From NCBI RefSeq assembly GCF_958450345.1, contig NC_088784.1, positions 75,975,747 to 76,039,746 on the forward strand: a stretch of 64,000 bases of DNA. The letters run 5' to 3'. A model generated the notes under the pieces. The model searched no databases and was not told where the DNA came from. It was given only the letters and a program-made list of their open reading frames with translations. Position 1 is the first letter of the stretch. Each line of letters begins with the position of its first letter. The DNA is from Calliphora vicina (Eukaryota > Arthropoda > Insecta > Diptera > Calliphoridae). This document shows positions 11,050-23,819 of this stretch, piece after piece. The position numbers were made by a program, and so were the translations under genes.

Positions 11050-11580
11050 CTGTGATTGTCGAGAGACTTTTGAATCGATTACCACTCAAAAATTCCTCTG
11101 ACGAGGATATCACTGTGATATCCACTAACAGGCAGAAGGCAGATGATGACAAGGGAATCCAAAAGTGTCGATCGTTAGAAGATCGCCCATATTGCCAAGC
11201 GATATTTAGAATACAAGCCGAACGATGGAAAAGAAAACTTGGAGCTGAAGCCGGAAATCTCTAGGTTATCTGGCTAAGATGAAGAAGAGAGATCCGGCTT
11301 TATTTACATCAAAAGAGAAGTATCTTCTCAAATTCGAATTTACGGTACTGTAACTGTATTTTTGGGTTGGTCGACAAGACAAGCACTCGTAAGGGTGTAG
11401 GTTCGGCGACCTCAGCATGTCTCATATGTGAAAATAAGGACGTTGCTGCTCCTACTTCTGAAACGATCAGGGTTTCGACAAGAGCTGTGAATAATAGTAG
11501 GGAATCACCCTCATCTTCATAGGTACTAAGGGTGAAGAGTGCAGGGAAAGTCAATATCAATATACCCGTATTTTTTGATG
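11050..11580 (+). pseudogene. Unidentified coding-like remnant, possibly a retrotransposon ORF1
   Basis: This block is richer in GC and polar codons than its surroundings. Frames on the + strand read VERLLNRLPLKNSSDEDI... (from 11052), LAKMKKRDPALFTSKEK near 11275, and RKGVGSATSACLICENKDVA near 11390, separated by stops and frameshifts. I recognise no domain. The composition would fit a gag/ORF1 protein of a non-LTR element, but the evidence is only composition and the transposon-rich setting. Confidence 0.25.
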
Positions 11581-12609
11581 GTGGGTATAATAAAGGATTT
11601 CAAATTTGTAAAATTTTTTATTAAAATCTTATATTTTTTTAAAAATAATTACATGTTCTTATAATTTAGAAACATTGGCAAATATATTATTAACAAAAAT
11701 TACAACAATATCAACCAAAGGCATTATCGATGAAGAGTTGATGAAATGATAAATAAGTCTTCAAAAGATATCTTCAAGATTGCCTCAAAGAGTAATGAGT
11801 AATTTAACAATAATTAAATGTTCCTATAAATATGAAACATCATAATTTACTAAAAATTTCTTCGAGTGTATGTTTTGGGAAAATCAACTAGAAATTCTCA
11901 GCATCCAATTTATGGCTTCGCGTTTACGCAAAAATATGCTGGCTGGTTTGCGATGGTTTAAATAAAATATGAACAACAACAAAAACAACAAAACACATCT
12001 AAATAAATAAAACAAATCACAAAACAAAAATCATCACGGAACCACAAATCAAGACATTATTAATTTTAATTTTACTTAATTTAGTAAAATTTATGACAAT
12101 GCCAGTGTTTCTATGCATTCATATATGTAGATCTTGTGATGACTACGAAAAAAATAAAAAATATATATTAAACACATGTGTATGGGAGTGCGGGAGATGC
12201 TTGTTTATTGATGAACTATGAAAGCTTTTTCCTTATTAAGTTTTCAAACTATGTATTTAAATTTGATGAGAAATTGTGAAAACAAAAAAAATAAAAAATA
12301 GTTATAAAAATTTTTCAGTGTGAGTAATATTTATTAGAACATTAATGTCACAAGCAGTATTTAGCTGGCGAGACATTGTTAGAACAAGTAGAATTTGATT
12401 GAGGGAGTAAATTTGATACTTAAGGTCCTCAAATGATGTTAGAGAATTTTGTAGGGGAATTTTGCAGGTCGGTTTATTGAGACACAGTCGAACTCTGAAA
12501 TTTTGAGTCAAATCGGAAAAGACTTTCGGATAATAGAGAATGTCATTTAGAGTCTATATTATAGACTATTGTGTTCTCGACTAAAGACATATTCTTTAGC
12601 AGCCTTATG
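11581..12609. other. Non-coding AT-rich DNA
   Basis: No gene supported. A (CAA)n-like stretch lies near 11970-11995. Confidence 0.4.
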
Positions 12610-12617
12610 CTCTAGAC

Positions 12618-12785
12618 CAGTGGTCGGCACTTAAAGACACCAGCTACTAAAAGTGGTCGACTATCCAAATTAGTACTCACGAATGTTAGCAAAACTCGTT
12701 AAAAGGTAAACAAATTAGAGATTTTACATCAAAAACTCAATCAGGAATTAACTAATGTAGCACGTTTTGTTGGAGCCGACCACTG
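12618..12785. mobile_element. hAT-like MITE, CAGTGGTCGGC family
   Basis: A 168-bp element beginning CAGTGGTCGGC and ending GCCGACCACTG, with a perfect 8-bp duplication CTCTAGAC at 12610-12617 and 12786-12793. The 8-bp duplication and CAGTG-type ends fit hAT. There is no coding content. Confidence 0.85.
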
Positions 12786-12793
12786 CTCTAGAC

Positions 12794-14059
12794 ACCATTA
12801 AGTTTAAGGTCAACTAATTTGCAGCAAAACATCTTTTAGTTAGCACATTTTTTGTTCCATATTTCTACTAGCAAATCTAACATTTACTTTAATCTAAGAT
12901 ATTCTTTCTTTCCAACATATTATTGGAAATAAAACTGTTCGATACAATAGGGGTATAAAGAAGAGTCAACAGACACAGCATGATTTCCAACCACATCTAA
13001 CGCACGTAATATTAAATTATATAAAATTATAATCACCAACAAATGTATAATTTCGTATATTTTTTTGCTAAAATTTTTTTTGTTTTCTTGTTTTTTTTTT
13101 TTGTTGATGAAAATACATAATCATCTACAGCAAAATATTTACAAATAAGAAGTTGTAGCAGCAGCAGCAACATTCAACAGCACCAACATGAAGACAGCTA
13201 AAATTATATAAAAAAAAAACTCTGAAAAGAAAATAAGTATCAGTCCATAATTTGTTTGTCTGTCTGTCTGTCGTTTTGTAAATTATACACGTCAATATGA
13301 ACAAAAATGTTGGTCTTGGGTCTGTCTGTCTGGTGACCTTGAAAAAGAAAATTATTATTAACTGATATTTGTTGTTGTTTGTTGCTGTAGCTGTTATTAC
13401 TGTTGCTGGTATGAATTTGAATAATTATTTTGAAAATAAAAGTTAAAACCGAAAAATAAATTAAATTATAAACATGCATAAACAGCAGTGGCTAACGAAA
13501 GAGAAACGTTTAAATAAAATTATGTATAAAGATTTGATTTAAGTAAGAAAAATATTTAATTCAAGGATTTGGTTAGAGAGAATATGTTAATATTCTCGTG
13601 ATTAGATATCATTATTATAAACATTAGACATTTCCTGATCTTAAACTTTCTTGTTTCGATGATCAGAAGAGGACCACTGGATCGTCCATTGGATTTCTTA
13701 ATATGAGGCTGACTGAAGGGTCTACGCTAACAAACCCACTACCACCCATACATTTTTCAACGCTTTATCAACGAAATTCAGGCAAACTTGTACAAAGTGG
13801 TCATTTAACATTTTAGCAAAATCGGTTAACGCTTAGAGGTTGCACATTTTATTAGAGGTTTCGAGTTGTGGGTCGAAGTAGCAAATTAGTATGTAGTTTA
13901 AATATAAAATATTAGGATTTTCCGACATCGACATTCGAATTTAATACCAAAAAAATAAAATAACATTTCATGCCTATTTCAAATCCAAAATTTTATATTT
14001 TCAAAATTTTGTTTAGCCAAATTTCAAAAATTTAATAAAATTGTTTTCTATTCCAACAA
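12794..14059. other. Non-coding DNA with GTCT simple repeats
   Basis: No gene supported. It contains a (GTCT)n run near 13255-13273 and a shorter one near 13320-13331. Part of 13910-14040 resembles 18185-18290 in inverse orientation, so it is likely an old dispersed repeat. Confidence 0.4.
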
Positions 14060-14560
14060 ACACAATATAAAGGCTAAGCTTGATAAATACTTTGGGAACT
14101 CTGTACCATTAATTTCAATGGTAAAAAAACTGGGTTACTGAATTTCGTTGTGGCCATACAAGCAGAAAAAATGCCGAACGTTCTGGACGCCTAGTTGAGG
14201 TTTTTACACCTGAAACAATTGTAAAAAATCGCGATATGGTGTTGACCGATCGGTGATTTAAAGTGCGAGAGATTGTGGAAGCCATAGGCATCTCACATGG
14301 CTCAGTGGTTTAAATTTTTAATGATCACTTGGGTATGAGAAAGCAAGATGACTGGTACACACATGTGCAGTTCCCCTCTTCCACCCTATTAACCGGATTT
14401 AGCACCGAGTGACTATTTCTTGTTTCTAAACCTAGGGAATGTTTAGGCGGAGTGAGATTTGACTCCAACGATGAAATCACTTTACAAAAAATACCTATTT
14501 TGATGACTTTGACAAATCTTATTTTTTGGAAGGGATAAACAAATTGGAGAAATGTTAATT
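14060..14560 (+). mobile_element. mariner with internal deletion
   Basis: 5' part: frames with SGRLVEVFTPETIVKNRDM near 14186 and KVREIVEAIGISHGSV near 14256 (helix-turn-helix region of a mariner transposase). 3' part: a decayed PSDYFLF-like block near 14403 and LGGVRFDSNDEIT near 14448. The middle, with the first two catalytic residues, is deleted. It is the same subfamily as the minus-strand copy at 28150-28890. Confidence 0.75.
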
Positions 14561-14839
14561 CCTAAGAATAATTAACTTAGAAACATTAGTATCGCGATGA
14601 AATTCGACATGAACAAGTTTTATATGAATCTTAATCATTTTACAAAATTTTCTGAAGATCGGTCTATAATTGAACCTAGCAATTTTTGAATGAATTATAG
14701 TATAGGTACGATAATAAATTTCCTGTAAAAAATGTTCCGGAAAAATATTATATAAAGCCAAAAAATTACAAAAGTGTCGATGAGCAGAAATAAAACAAGT
14801 AATTCACCAAATTATACGGAAAAATATTTTTTTTAAAAT

Positions 14840-16205
14840 ATTTTTAGGTAAACAAAATTTAAATTTTTTTTTCGAAATTTTTTTATAAAAAAGTTTTTTC
14901 AAATTTTTTCTTTTCGAAATTGTTTTTAAATTTTTTATTTTTTTTTTAAATAAAAATATTTTTCCCGATTTTGACCCATTATAGGTCCAACTTACTATAG
15001 CTATACATCATTGCAATGGACTTTAAAATATCTATCATTAGATATCCATATTGTCTATATTAATGATTTAGTAATCCAGATATAGATCAAAAATCTGTTT
15101 GCCGATTTTGTCGATTTTAAATAGCAACCGAGCCGGAAGAATTCCCGACAACTTTCCGAAACCCCCAAATAACGTACATACACGATTCATACATCAATAT
15201 CTCCGGAATTCTTCCGGCTCGGTTGCTATTTAAAATTCCAAGTCATTTATATATACAATATGGATATCTAAAAGTTTTTTTTTAGCTAAATATTAAAAAA
15301 AAATTAAAAAACAAAATAAAATTTTTTAAAATTTAAAAAATATCAAGTAAGAAAGTATGGTCGGTCAAGCCCGACCATATAATACCCTACACTAAGTAAA
15401 AGAGCAAAAAAAATGTTTCTTTTAAAATTTCAATAATTTAAATTTTTGAGTGATTTTCGGAAGTGGAGTTATATGGGGGCTATGACCAATTATGGACCGA
15501 TCACCATGAAACTAGGTCGTGTGATTTATGTCTATATTAATGTTAACTATGTTGAATTTTGTGTGTTTACCAACATTTTTAAGCGATTTATGCATGTTAA
15601 AGTGATTTTCGGAAGCGGGTCTATATGGGAGCTATGACTAATTATGGACCGATCGTAACAAAATTTGGTGACATGAATTTTGCGTATATAAAACTTATTT
15701 GGAGCGGAATTTGTGGAGATACATATATAAATCAAACATTTATGACCGATAAAGTTCAATTTCGGGAGGACATTTGTATGGGGGATAGGTGAAATAATGG
15801 ACCGATTTCAGCCAGTTTCAATAGGCTTGGTCCTTGAGGCGATAATAATATGTACCAAATTTGATGGAAATATCTTCAAAATTGCGACCTGTACTCTGCG
15901 CACAAGGTTTACATGGACAGCCAGCCAGCCGACCAGACGGACGGACGGACATCGCTTAATCGACTCAGAAAGTGATTCTAAGTCGATCGGTATACTTTAA
16001 GGTGGGTGTTAGACTAATATTTTTGGCCGTTACAAACATCTGCACAAACGCATAATACCCTCTCCACTATGGTGGTGTAGGGTATAAAAAATTAAAAAAA
16101 TACAATTGGAACAATTTTTTTTCCAAAAATTACAAAAACAATTTTGGAAAAAAAAAATTTGGTTTACCTAAAATTATTTCAAATTTTTATTTTGAATATT
16201 ATTAC
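14840..16205. mobile_element. Rearranged mini-me-like family B element (palindromic), split by a family A copy
   Basis: Family B end sequence (AAATATTTTTAGGTAAACAAA) near 14840 and its inverse near 16160 (TTTGGTTTACCTAAAATTAT) bracket a foldback. The blocks TTTTAAATAGCAACCGAGCC (about 15116) and GGCTCGGTTGCTATTTAAAA (about 15218) are inverted copies, as are the flanking GATATCCATATTGT... and ATATGGATATC blocks. Element A2 sits in one arm. It encodes nothing. Confidence 0.65.
15344..16087 (+). mobile_element. mini-me/DINE-1-like element, family A copy 2
   Basis: Full copy. It begins CAAGTAAGAAAGTATGGTCGG, forming the hairpin ATGGTCGG...CCGACCAT, and continues with ATAATACCCTACAC. It has the GACGGACGGACGGACATCG run near 15937 and ends CACTATGGTGGTGTAGGGTATAA. 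It is nested in a family B element. Confidence 0.85.
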
Positions 16206-16600
16206 TTTTTATTACTTGCTTAAATTAATGTTTGCCTTTTCGGTTTACTGGAGTGTAACGGTAAAAAACCTGTCATAGTATTTTTTTAATAGTTTCCTCA
16301 AATGAGGACAGTGTATTAAAAAGATATCTCGTAATAAATTGTTTCACTTTTTCGTTGATAGAATGGTTTTACACGATTGTCCAGAACCTTTAGAAAATAA
16401 CAAGTAAGAGTTGTGCCGAATCTTGTAACTCACCATCAATATGTCGTCGACCCGAAATTATCTTCACGTAACTCGATAATTTTTTTTTTCTGAAGTTGAA
16501 TTTAAAGTGCAAAAAATTATATTTGAAACAAAGTTTGTAAACAAATGTCCTTGATTACAAACATAGTTATGCCTTTAGATGTGACATGTATCTTTATATG
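16206..16600. other. No recognised feature
   Basis: AT-rich DNA with no supported gene. Confidence 0.35.
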
Positions 16601-16602
16601 AA

Positions 16603-17560
16603 CTAGCATAACCCGGTGCACTTCGCTACCCCTACCCTAGTAAAATTAAAAAAATTTGCATTATTTCTTAAACAACCTAACTACGTACGATGGTACGAAA
16701 ATAACACATGCAAAATATATGTAACTAAGTAACTAATTTGGTATGGGAGATACCACTACACTGTTCTGATCCCGCCCATTTTTAAATCTATGTGTAAAAA
16801 AATAACCATATCAAGCTTTACTTTAACTTTCCTTCCTACTACGCCGATCGCGCTTAGCTAAACTTCGTACAGGGATCAGGAATAAATAAAATAAAAGTTT
16901 TTAGCTAAACTCCGTATAATGGTAATAAATTTATTGATACAGAGTTTAAATATTTTTAGAATTATAGCTCTCGAGATATTCAAAATTAATTATTTACATT
17001 GTGCTACGACCACTACTGCAATCCCGACCATTTTCAGACAATCTCTGTAAAATGGTAAGAGAGCTATGCGGACAAAGTTTGAATAACCTTGCAATTATTA
17101 CTTTGTATGGAAGGTGCCTCACCTCCTTTTCCGACCACTCCCATTTTGGTTCCCCAGATATTCGAAATATATTTACTCTGTATGGGAGGTGCTACGCCCT
17201 CTAATCTAATTCCGTCTATATTCAGCTAAACTCCGCTCAGTAATAAGAAATTAATTCGTAAAATGTTTAAACACTTTTACAATTATAGTTCTACATTCTA
17301 ATCCCGAACAATTTCAGCGAAACTATGCAAAATTATAAATGAGCCATTTATACTAAGTTTGAAGAATCTTGCAATTATAGTTCACAAAAAATTTAGAAAT
17401 AAATATTTAATTTGTATGGGAGGTGACTCACCATTTGTTCCGACCCGTCCCATTTTTGATTAAACTTCATGCCGTGATAAGAAATTGATTCGTATGAAGT
17501 TTGAAAACCGTCACAATTATAGTTCTGCACATTTATAAAATAAATATTTACTTATGTACA
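16603..17560 (-). mobile_element. Helitron-like element with about 160-bp internal repeats
   Basis: Read on the minus strand, the terminus is GCGAAGTGCACCGGGTTATG then CTAG (16603-16606), followed by T, like the end at 549-552. The body is several diverged copies of a unit containing TTTGTATGGGAGGTGC, CCGACCACTCCCATTTT, TCAGCTAAACTCCGT and AATTATAGTTCTCGAGATAT blocks. The same units occur at 35810-36480 and 37694-38035. There is no coding capacity. Assignment to Helitrons rests on the terminus only. Confidence 0.5.
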
Positions 17561-17596
17561 ATTACATATTTACCCCCATATGCATAAACTGTTTTT

Positions 17597-17664
17597 AAAT
17601 TTATCAAAGGTTTATAAAACAAATTTTGAATGGAAATTTTGTTTTATAAACCTTTGATAAATTT
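17597..17664. repeat. Near-perfect 31-bp inverted repeat (hairpin)
   Basis: The left arm 17597-17627 (AAATTTATCAAAGGTTTATA...) and right arm 17635-17664 are almost exact reverse complements with a loop of about 7 bases. Confidence 0.8.
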
Positions 17665-19279
17665 AAAATTTTTTTATGAATATGGGAGTTAGAAAACAAA
17701 AAAAAACACCTTCAAAATATAGTTTTTTAAGTGACTTTAAATTACTAAAGTCTTCTTCATTGTTGAAATCAATACGGTTTAATTGTTTCTCTTATTTATT
17801 TACAACAACAAATTGGACAAACACGCATTGCTTTGTTTACATTTTAGCTTAAGGTTCACATGTTCACGTTTTTGCATATGTGTTAGTAACAACTTCAAAC
17901 TTCAAATATATATTCTGCACTTCTGTGAATAAATCCCTTTAAAATGGTATATTTCTTACCCAAAGAAATCGACTTGCCTATTAATATTATGATGATGATA
18001 TATAAATATGTCGGGTTTTCTTAGAGTTACCGGTCTTTAAAAAGGTGTCCTCATATGGGGACAGATAGGGTAATGTGTGAAAATATTAGGCTACGATATA
18101 TATTTTTAAGACCAAAAACTACATTTCTTCAGATTCCACCAAAATCTTAATCCTGAGTCAGTGTTTATTAGAACCGAAAACCTTTTTTTTAAATTTCGTT
18201 TAAGAAAAATTTTGAAAATTTGAAATATGCAAAATTTTATGATTTTTTTTTGGGTATTAAATTATAATGGGTTATCGATGTCGGAAATATACCACAGAGC
18301 TGCTGTTTTGATGTGATTAGGTCGTCACTCGAATATAATTATTACGCTCTTAACATAGAAATACAAACAATCCGACGATATAAATTCTTCAGATCTCAAA
18401 CGGCAAACAAATAGCTAGAAGAGACAACATTTCTACAATATTAATACGAGGAAAGTATATAGTCCTCTTCTAATTATGCTTCGTTTTTCAAGGATATAAA
18501 ATACAATCAAGACTTTGGAATGTGAAAAGTACAAACATTGCTCCGACGGAAGAACAACAAATATTTTGAAATAATTTCATTACTTAAAAAAAAAAAAAAT
18601 AATGAAGACATTTCTGCTTTAATATATACACAAACTCTGACATACTCAAACGACATACAGTCTAAAATCAACTGAAACATGTTTCAAAATTAACGCAAAA
18701 AACCATAACAGATCGATTAGTTGAGAAAAATAATTTCATGAAGAAAAGCTCAGTAGGAAAGCTTTGTGAGAGAATTTGTTATCAAAAGAAAATAATATAA
18801 TTAAAGATCAAAGCGTTGAAAGTAACTTTAAACACATTAAACCAGCTGGATAGATTAAACAATCTGAACAAAAAAAATAAACTAAACAACCATTCATCCA
18901 TCCAACTATCTAACCACCACCGCCATTCATAGTTTCCCATTCATGATGTTCATCATCATCAGCATCATCAACATGCTTCTACGTTTTCGATGATCAGTTC
19001 AGAATCAATTTATTTCTTTGCTACCAGTAGTACATATTTTGAATGGTATTTTCTTGTTTTTTTTTTACTTGATTTTCTATTTTTTTATATGCGTATCAGC
19101 CATGTAACGAAAGTGGTAATTAACCAGAAGCCAAGCATTAAATTATTTATAATAAAAGTAAGAGAGAAAAAAAACAACAACAACTCTACTTCAACACCAT
19201 TATAATAACCCAGCAACAAATCTAATAACAATGCCAACAAATAAATATCAGCAGGTTATTGGAAGAGCTTGAAGAAAGA
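17665..19279. other. Non-coding AT-rich DNA
   Basis: No gene supported. There is a (CAT)n run near 18950-18970. Part near 18185-18290 resembles 13910-14040 inverted. Confidence 0.4.
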
Positions 19280-19539
19280 CGTAATAAAGAAAGACATTCA
19301 TATATTCAACGCTGAAACAATCAAGCATCAGTCCAGGCCTCCTTACACACAAAGATCATTACAATATTTGATGGACGTCAATGCTGATCGTGTCGTTTTC
19401 ACTCTTTGCTTTCTTAAAATTATTAGAGAGTATGAGGATTGAGTTGGTTTTTGCGTTGTATTGTGGTGCATTGTAAAATTGTAATAAATATTAGTGTTTG
19501 GATTATTCGATTAACAATTCGTTTGGGATTATTCGAAAT

Positions 19540-19700
19540 AAACAATCCTAAAATAAGCCAAATGTCTCATTCAGTAATTGAATTGATTCATTGGCTATAT
19601 AACAATGATCATAGTTATTTTGGAAGCGGAGTGGTTCATTGATGGCGCCACCCAATATTCGCAATAAACAGTGACACTTTGTAGATTCATTTGTTTTTCC
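19540..19700 (-). mobile_element. IS630/Tc1/mariner-type transposase fragment
   Basis: On the minus strand a frame reads CYIANESIQLLNETFG at 19556-19604, matching the CHTARETI.LLHETFPG block of the remnant at about 24034 and of a common fly DDE transposase family (consensus QQDGA.CHTARE). It is short and inactive. DNA from about 19280 to 19540 may belong to it but I cannot show it. Confidence 0.45.
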
Positions 19701-20544
19701 ATAATCACATGTGGGTTGTCTTTAACTCAAATGTGGCAATTTTGACGATTAACAACGACTAATATCAGTAAATATTTGCAGGAAAAATCCATATCCTATT
19801 ATTGATGTTAATAATTCATGTTACGAACTCATTTCGCTGTTAGGCTTCAGTTTATGTGCCAATTGAAGTTTGAAAGCATGGACTTTCATCAAACTCTCTC
19901 ACAGTGCAGTTTTAAAGAGGTGTTTCTAAACGACACTGGTCGTGTAGCATAAACAATCTATTCAATCTAATAACTTTTCGAATTACGTTCATCACAGTTG
20001 ACGATGTTAAATCAATATTCTGATTTTATATGAAATTTTCGAACTGTGGCCGCCAAATATTGTTCAACTCGTGGTTTTCTCGAGTAATGCCCCATTTTTA
20101 CTAACCCTAAACGTTTCAAATTAATATTTTTCTCACTTACGTAGTAATAATCGATTTGAACGCTGGATTTACTTCGTTATCTTTGTTCGTAGCATGGATA
20201 ATAATGGGCTGGATTGGATAAATGGGGGCTTTCATTACAAAGTAAATATATAATTCTGAATATCTGGAAAAATATAACTGCGAGATTCTTCAAAATTTGG
20301 CTGAAATGGAATATCAGGCGAACAACATCAGTTAAAGCCGCAAAATTTTGAAGGAATTATTTCGTTACCATTATTTGTAGTTTGGTTGAAAATGAGAGAG
20401 ATTAGATTAGACAAATTATTTTGGTAATAATTTAAATGTTTCCTATTGCCAAACAACAAATACAAAAATAATATGAAAAAGATGTAGAACAATATACATA
20501 GTATGTATTATACAAATCTAAAATTAATCGATTTTAAAATCAAA

Positions 20545-20835
20545 ATAGATATGACACTTTGGATATTTGGCTTTGGTGTCGATTCGGCTGGTTGGCCGGG
20601 CTTCACACAATATCTCTTTGGTTTATTGTAATGGATCCATTTTTCATCGCAAGTAATGATTCTTTTATAGCGTTCAAGCATCACTTCGGACATGCAAAAT
20701 CGCCTTTCAAGGTATTTCGTCTTCAATTGATATGATACCGAATTTCCCTGCTTTCGGATAAATCCTGCTTATTATTTCGAATTATTGTCGAATATTTTGG
20801 GTGACTTTTTGGCAACATCGTCAATGAAGAGTCTA
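20545..20835 (-). mobile_element. mariner fragment
   Basis: On the minus strand, frames read MSEVMLERYKRIITCDEKWI (first catalytic Asp) and KRYCVKPGQPAES, the same region as 8080-8240. The rest of the transposase is missing. Confidence 0.8.
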
Positions 20836-21141
20836 CATTTTTATATTTGTAGATTATTTTTTTTTTTAAATTGTAATAACTGATACACAAAATTAAAAAA
20901 TTAAAGCTTTATTAAAATATTCCTCTATTTTTTTTAAAAAAAATTCTGTTATGATTTCGTACCTTTTCGTTTTTAAATTGTTTTAAAAAATGTACCAAAA
21001 GTGTAGACTAGAATTACTTAAATGAAAATACTAGTGAGTTTCTGGTTCCAATGTCTACATATGGTCCCAAAAGAAGTGCCTAGTCAATAGTACTATCGTC
21101 AGTAGTAGACTTCCAATAACACACACAAGTTAAATGTCTAT

Positions 21142-22253
21142 GATATTGTATGAGGCAGGTCTTATTGGTCATGACATTATTCCATCTGGAATCTCTGACT
21201 ATAAGATCGCTACCTTTAGCTTCGGTGCATCACCCCCAGTAGAGTTCCCCACTAGGGATAAGTGGGTTGGATCCGATCAACTGTTTGATGGGTGCTCAGT
21301 TTTCACTGACGGTTCCAAGATGGACTCTGGTACAGGGGCCGGGGTATATTTGGTCGACTATGATATCAAGCGCTCATATAGACTCTCTAACGAGTGTCTT
21401 CCAGACAGATATCTTCGCGATCTGGAAAGCCACAGAGTTGATAAAGGTACACGTCAATAGAGGGGCTGCAGTGACAATACACGTAGACAGTCAGGCGGTA
21501 CTAAAGGCTCTGGAGTGGGGGACTGTAGGAGAGCTCTAGAGCTATTGGTGCACTACTCAGTAAGATTGTGTTGGGTACCAAGGCACTGTGATATACAGGG
21601 AAATGAGGTAGCAGATGAACTGGCTAGACATGGTTCTGATCTGGATCATGATACTAGGGAACGGGATGTTAAACCACCCATTTGTTACTACTATAGATTA
21701 AATTACGAAAAACTCCGCGACTATACAAATCAATCCTGGGGCAGTAGGTCAGATTGCAAAGTGTCCAGGGCCTTATGGCCAAAACTAAATGCAAACGTGA
21801 CTGGAACACTGATAGAGTTGGATAGGTATAATCTCAGGATTCTAGTAGGAGTGATAACCGGCCATTGCTCAATTGGAGCCTTTAAGGGTAAATGGGATAA
21901 TGCAGAGGAGCTAGCGACAGTAGTGCACATTATGTGTAACTGGTTACAGGGTCACAGATTTAGAGGGCTAGGAAATATATTTCTGGACGAACTTGGTAGT
22001 GTTGCTGGCTGCAAACTAAGCAACATACTAGGTTTCATTAAGGGAATAGGGTGGCTATTTAAGGGACGTTGTACAGCGATTCCAAATCCGTGAAAAGATC
22101 TATCTTTCTTTCTCTTTTCAACAGGCGGTACTTTGGTCTCTTCTATTACTCTAAGGCTATGCTCTTTGTCAACATATTTGAAGGGAATCACAATGGACCT
22201 CAAGGTCTCCGAGTGGAAGTGCACATAGTGTACACCCCTTCCTAACCTAACCT
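21142..22253 (+). mobile_element. 5'-truncated non-LTR retrotransposon with RNase H
   Basis: Flanked by a perfect 10-bp duplication AAATGTCTAT (21132-21141 and 22254-22263). It carries the C-terminal part of ORF2 in three frames: FTDGSKMDSGTGAGVY near 21302, IHVDSQAVLKALEWG near 21479, and LCWVPRHCDIQGNEVADELA near 21568, i.e. the D, D and H...D parts of RNase H. A tail with TGHCSIG near 21858 follows. The 3' end is CCTAACCTAACCTAA before the duplication. Two frameshifts disrupt it. This is typical of a target-primed reverse transcription product that was truncated at its 5' end. Confidence 0.85.
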
Positions 22254-22263
22254 AAATGTCTAT

Positions 22264-23815
22264 AGTAAATATCATTTTCTGAGGTATAATAAGTGACTTT
22301 TACTGGTGACTGTGTCAATAGTAAGTCAGCACAGTTTCACTATTGACATTTCCTGCAGGGTAACTGACACAAATTATAGAGTACTAAGAATATATTCGTT
22401 CATTTAATCGATTAATTTTCTAAATTTTATTGCACAACACTAAGATATTTAATAAGTATTATCTAAACACTCGCTGAAACACATGTATGCACTGATTAGT
22501 TTCTTAATTCCATAACAAACCTGTTCAGTGTTCCAATCGAATACTTACTAAAACATATACACTCGACACACATACAAAAATAAATACCCAGCTGTTCCGA
22601 GTTACAGTCCCGAATTAGTGATTTTATCAGTAATTTGGGTTAGTTAGTGACCCTTCATAGTTTACAAAGACTAAACTCTGGATTATCAAAAGGACGCTTC
22701 CTGACAATTGAGTCCCCAATAGATAACTTCTGGTGGGAAAAATATCTACTTTAACTATCACAAAAAAATTAAAAGTGATTACACCCTAGATTACTTAGAG
22801 ACATTTAAGGGACAATTGACTATATGCTTGACTACCGGGGATGTATAAATTAACCAATTGACTTTTCTATGCATTACACAGAGCACTTACGTGTAAAAGT
22901 ACCCCCAAATATTTAAATTGGAGTCAGTTAAGTTATCACACATTAATGAAAATTAAAGTCTAATAGGGATACATTGACCACTTTTAAAACTGCTGGGTAC
23001 ATGCTCTAATACATGCTGTGTATTTATTTAGAAATCAATTATGATGGTCATTTCACTCTGGTAGTTTAACATTTCTTTCAAAGATAGTTTTCAATACACT
23101 TAGAATTTGATTTCAACGGATTTCAATAGTAACTGGGTGGTAAAAATAGACAAATGATAGAAAAAACCTCAAGACCACAGGTGCTTTTTTCCAACTCAAT
23201 ATACAGCTTCTGCAGCAAAAGTTATAGTAATTTAAAAAAGTACGCTGCAGTTGTGGTTTCATTCATTATGAGTTTGGTACAATATTAGAATTTTTTTTTA
23301 GAAAAAGCAGCTGAAACGAATTCTTTTTTTATTAACCAAAACCCCCGTTAAGTTACACTTTTTAAGGCATAGAGATGAAAACAACGGAAATAGCCAAACA
23401 TATGTTGCAACACCTCCAGTACACCGACAAATTGAATTCAATCATTTTGTAAAAAAAAGAGATCAAATGTCATTGCAGAGATTTGTTTAAAGATTCAGTT
23501 GTCATTGCAACAACGAGCGATCATGTTAATGACACCACCCCTGAAAAGAGTATGTTGCTTGTTCGCTTACCTATTTATTATTTTGAAGGGTGCAAGATTC
23601 GTTTGTTTCACCTTTTAGTTTTTTTTTTAGAGTATTACGCAATTTTTGAAATTACTTTTAGTGAAAGAAAAATTACAGTATACCATGACAATAAACAACT
23701 GATTTGAAACAAGAAACAACAAATGTTTTTTAAAGTACATACTCGTGAATGGAAGATCTGTAGCAATGTATATCTTAGCAAATTCAGTATTTCTTCTTTT
23801 GGATGTTATTTTTGT
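22264..23815. other. Non-coding DNA
   Basis: No gene or repeat that I can name. Open frames are short. Confidence 0.35.
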
Positions 23816-23819
23816 AATT

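Noticed and set aside
22239..22253. Interstitial telomere repeat
   Set aside because: Only three CCTAA units, placed exactly at the 3' end of a retrotransposon copy before its target duplication.
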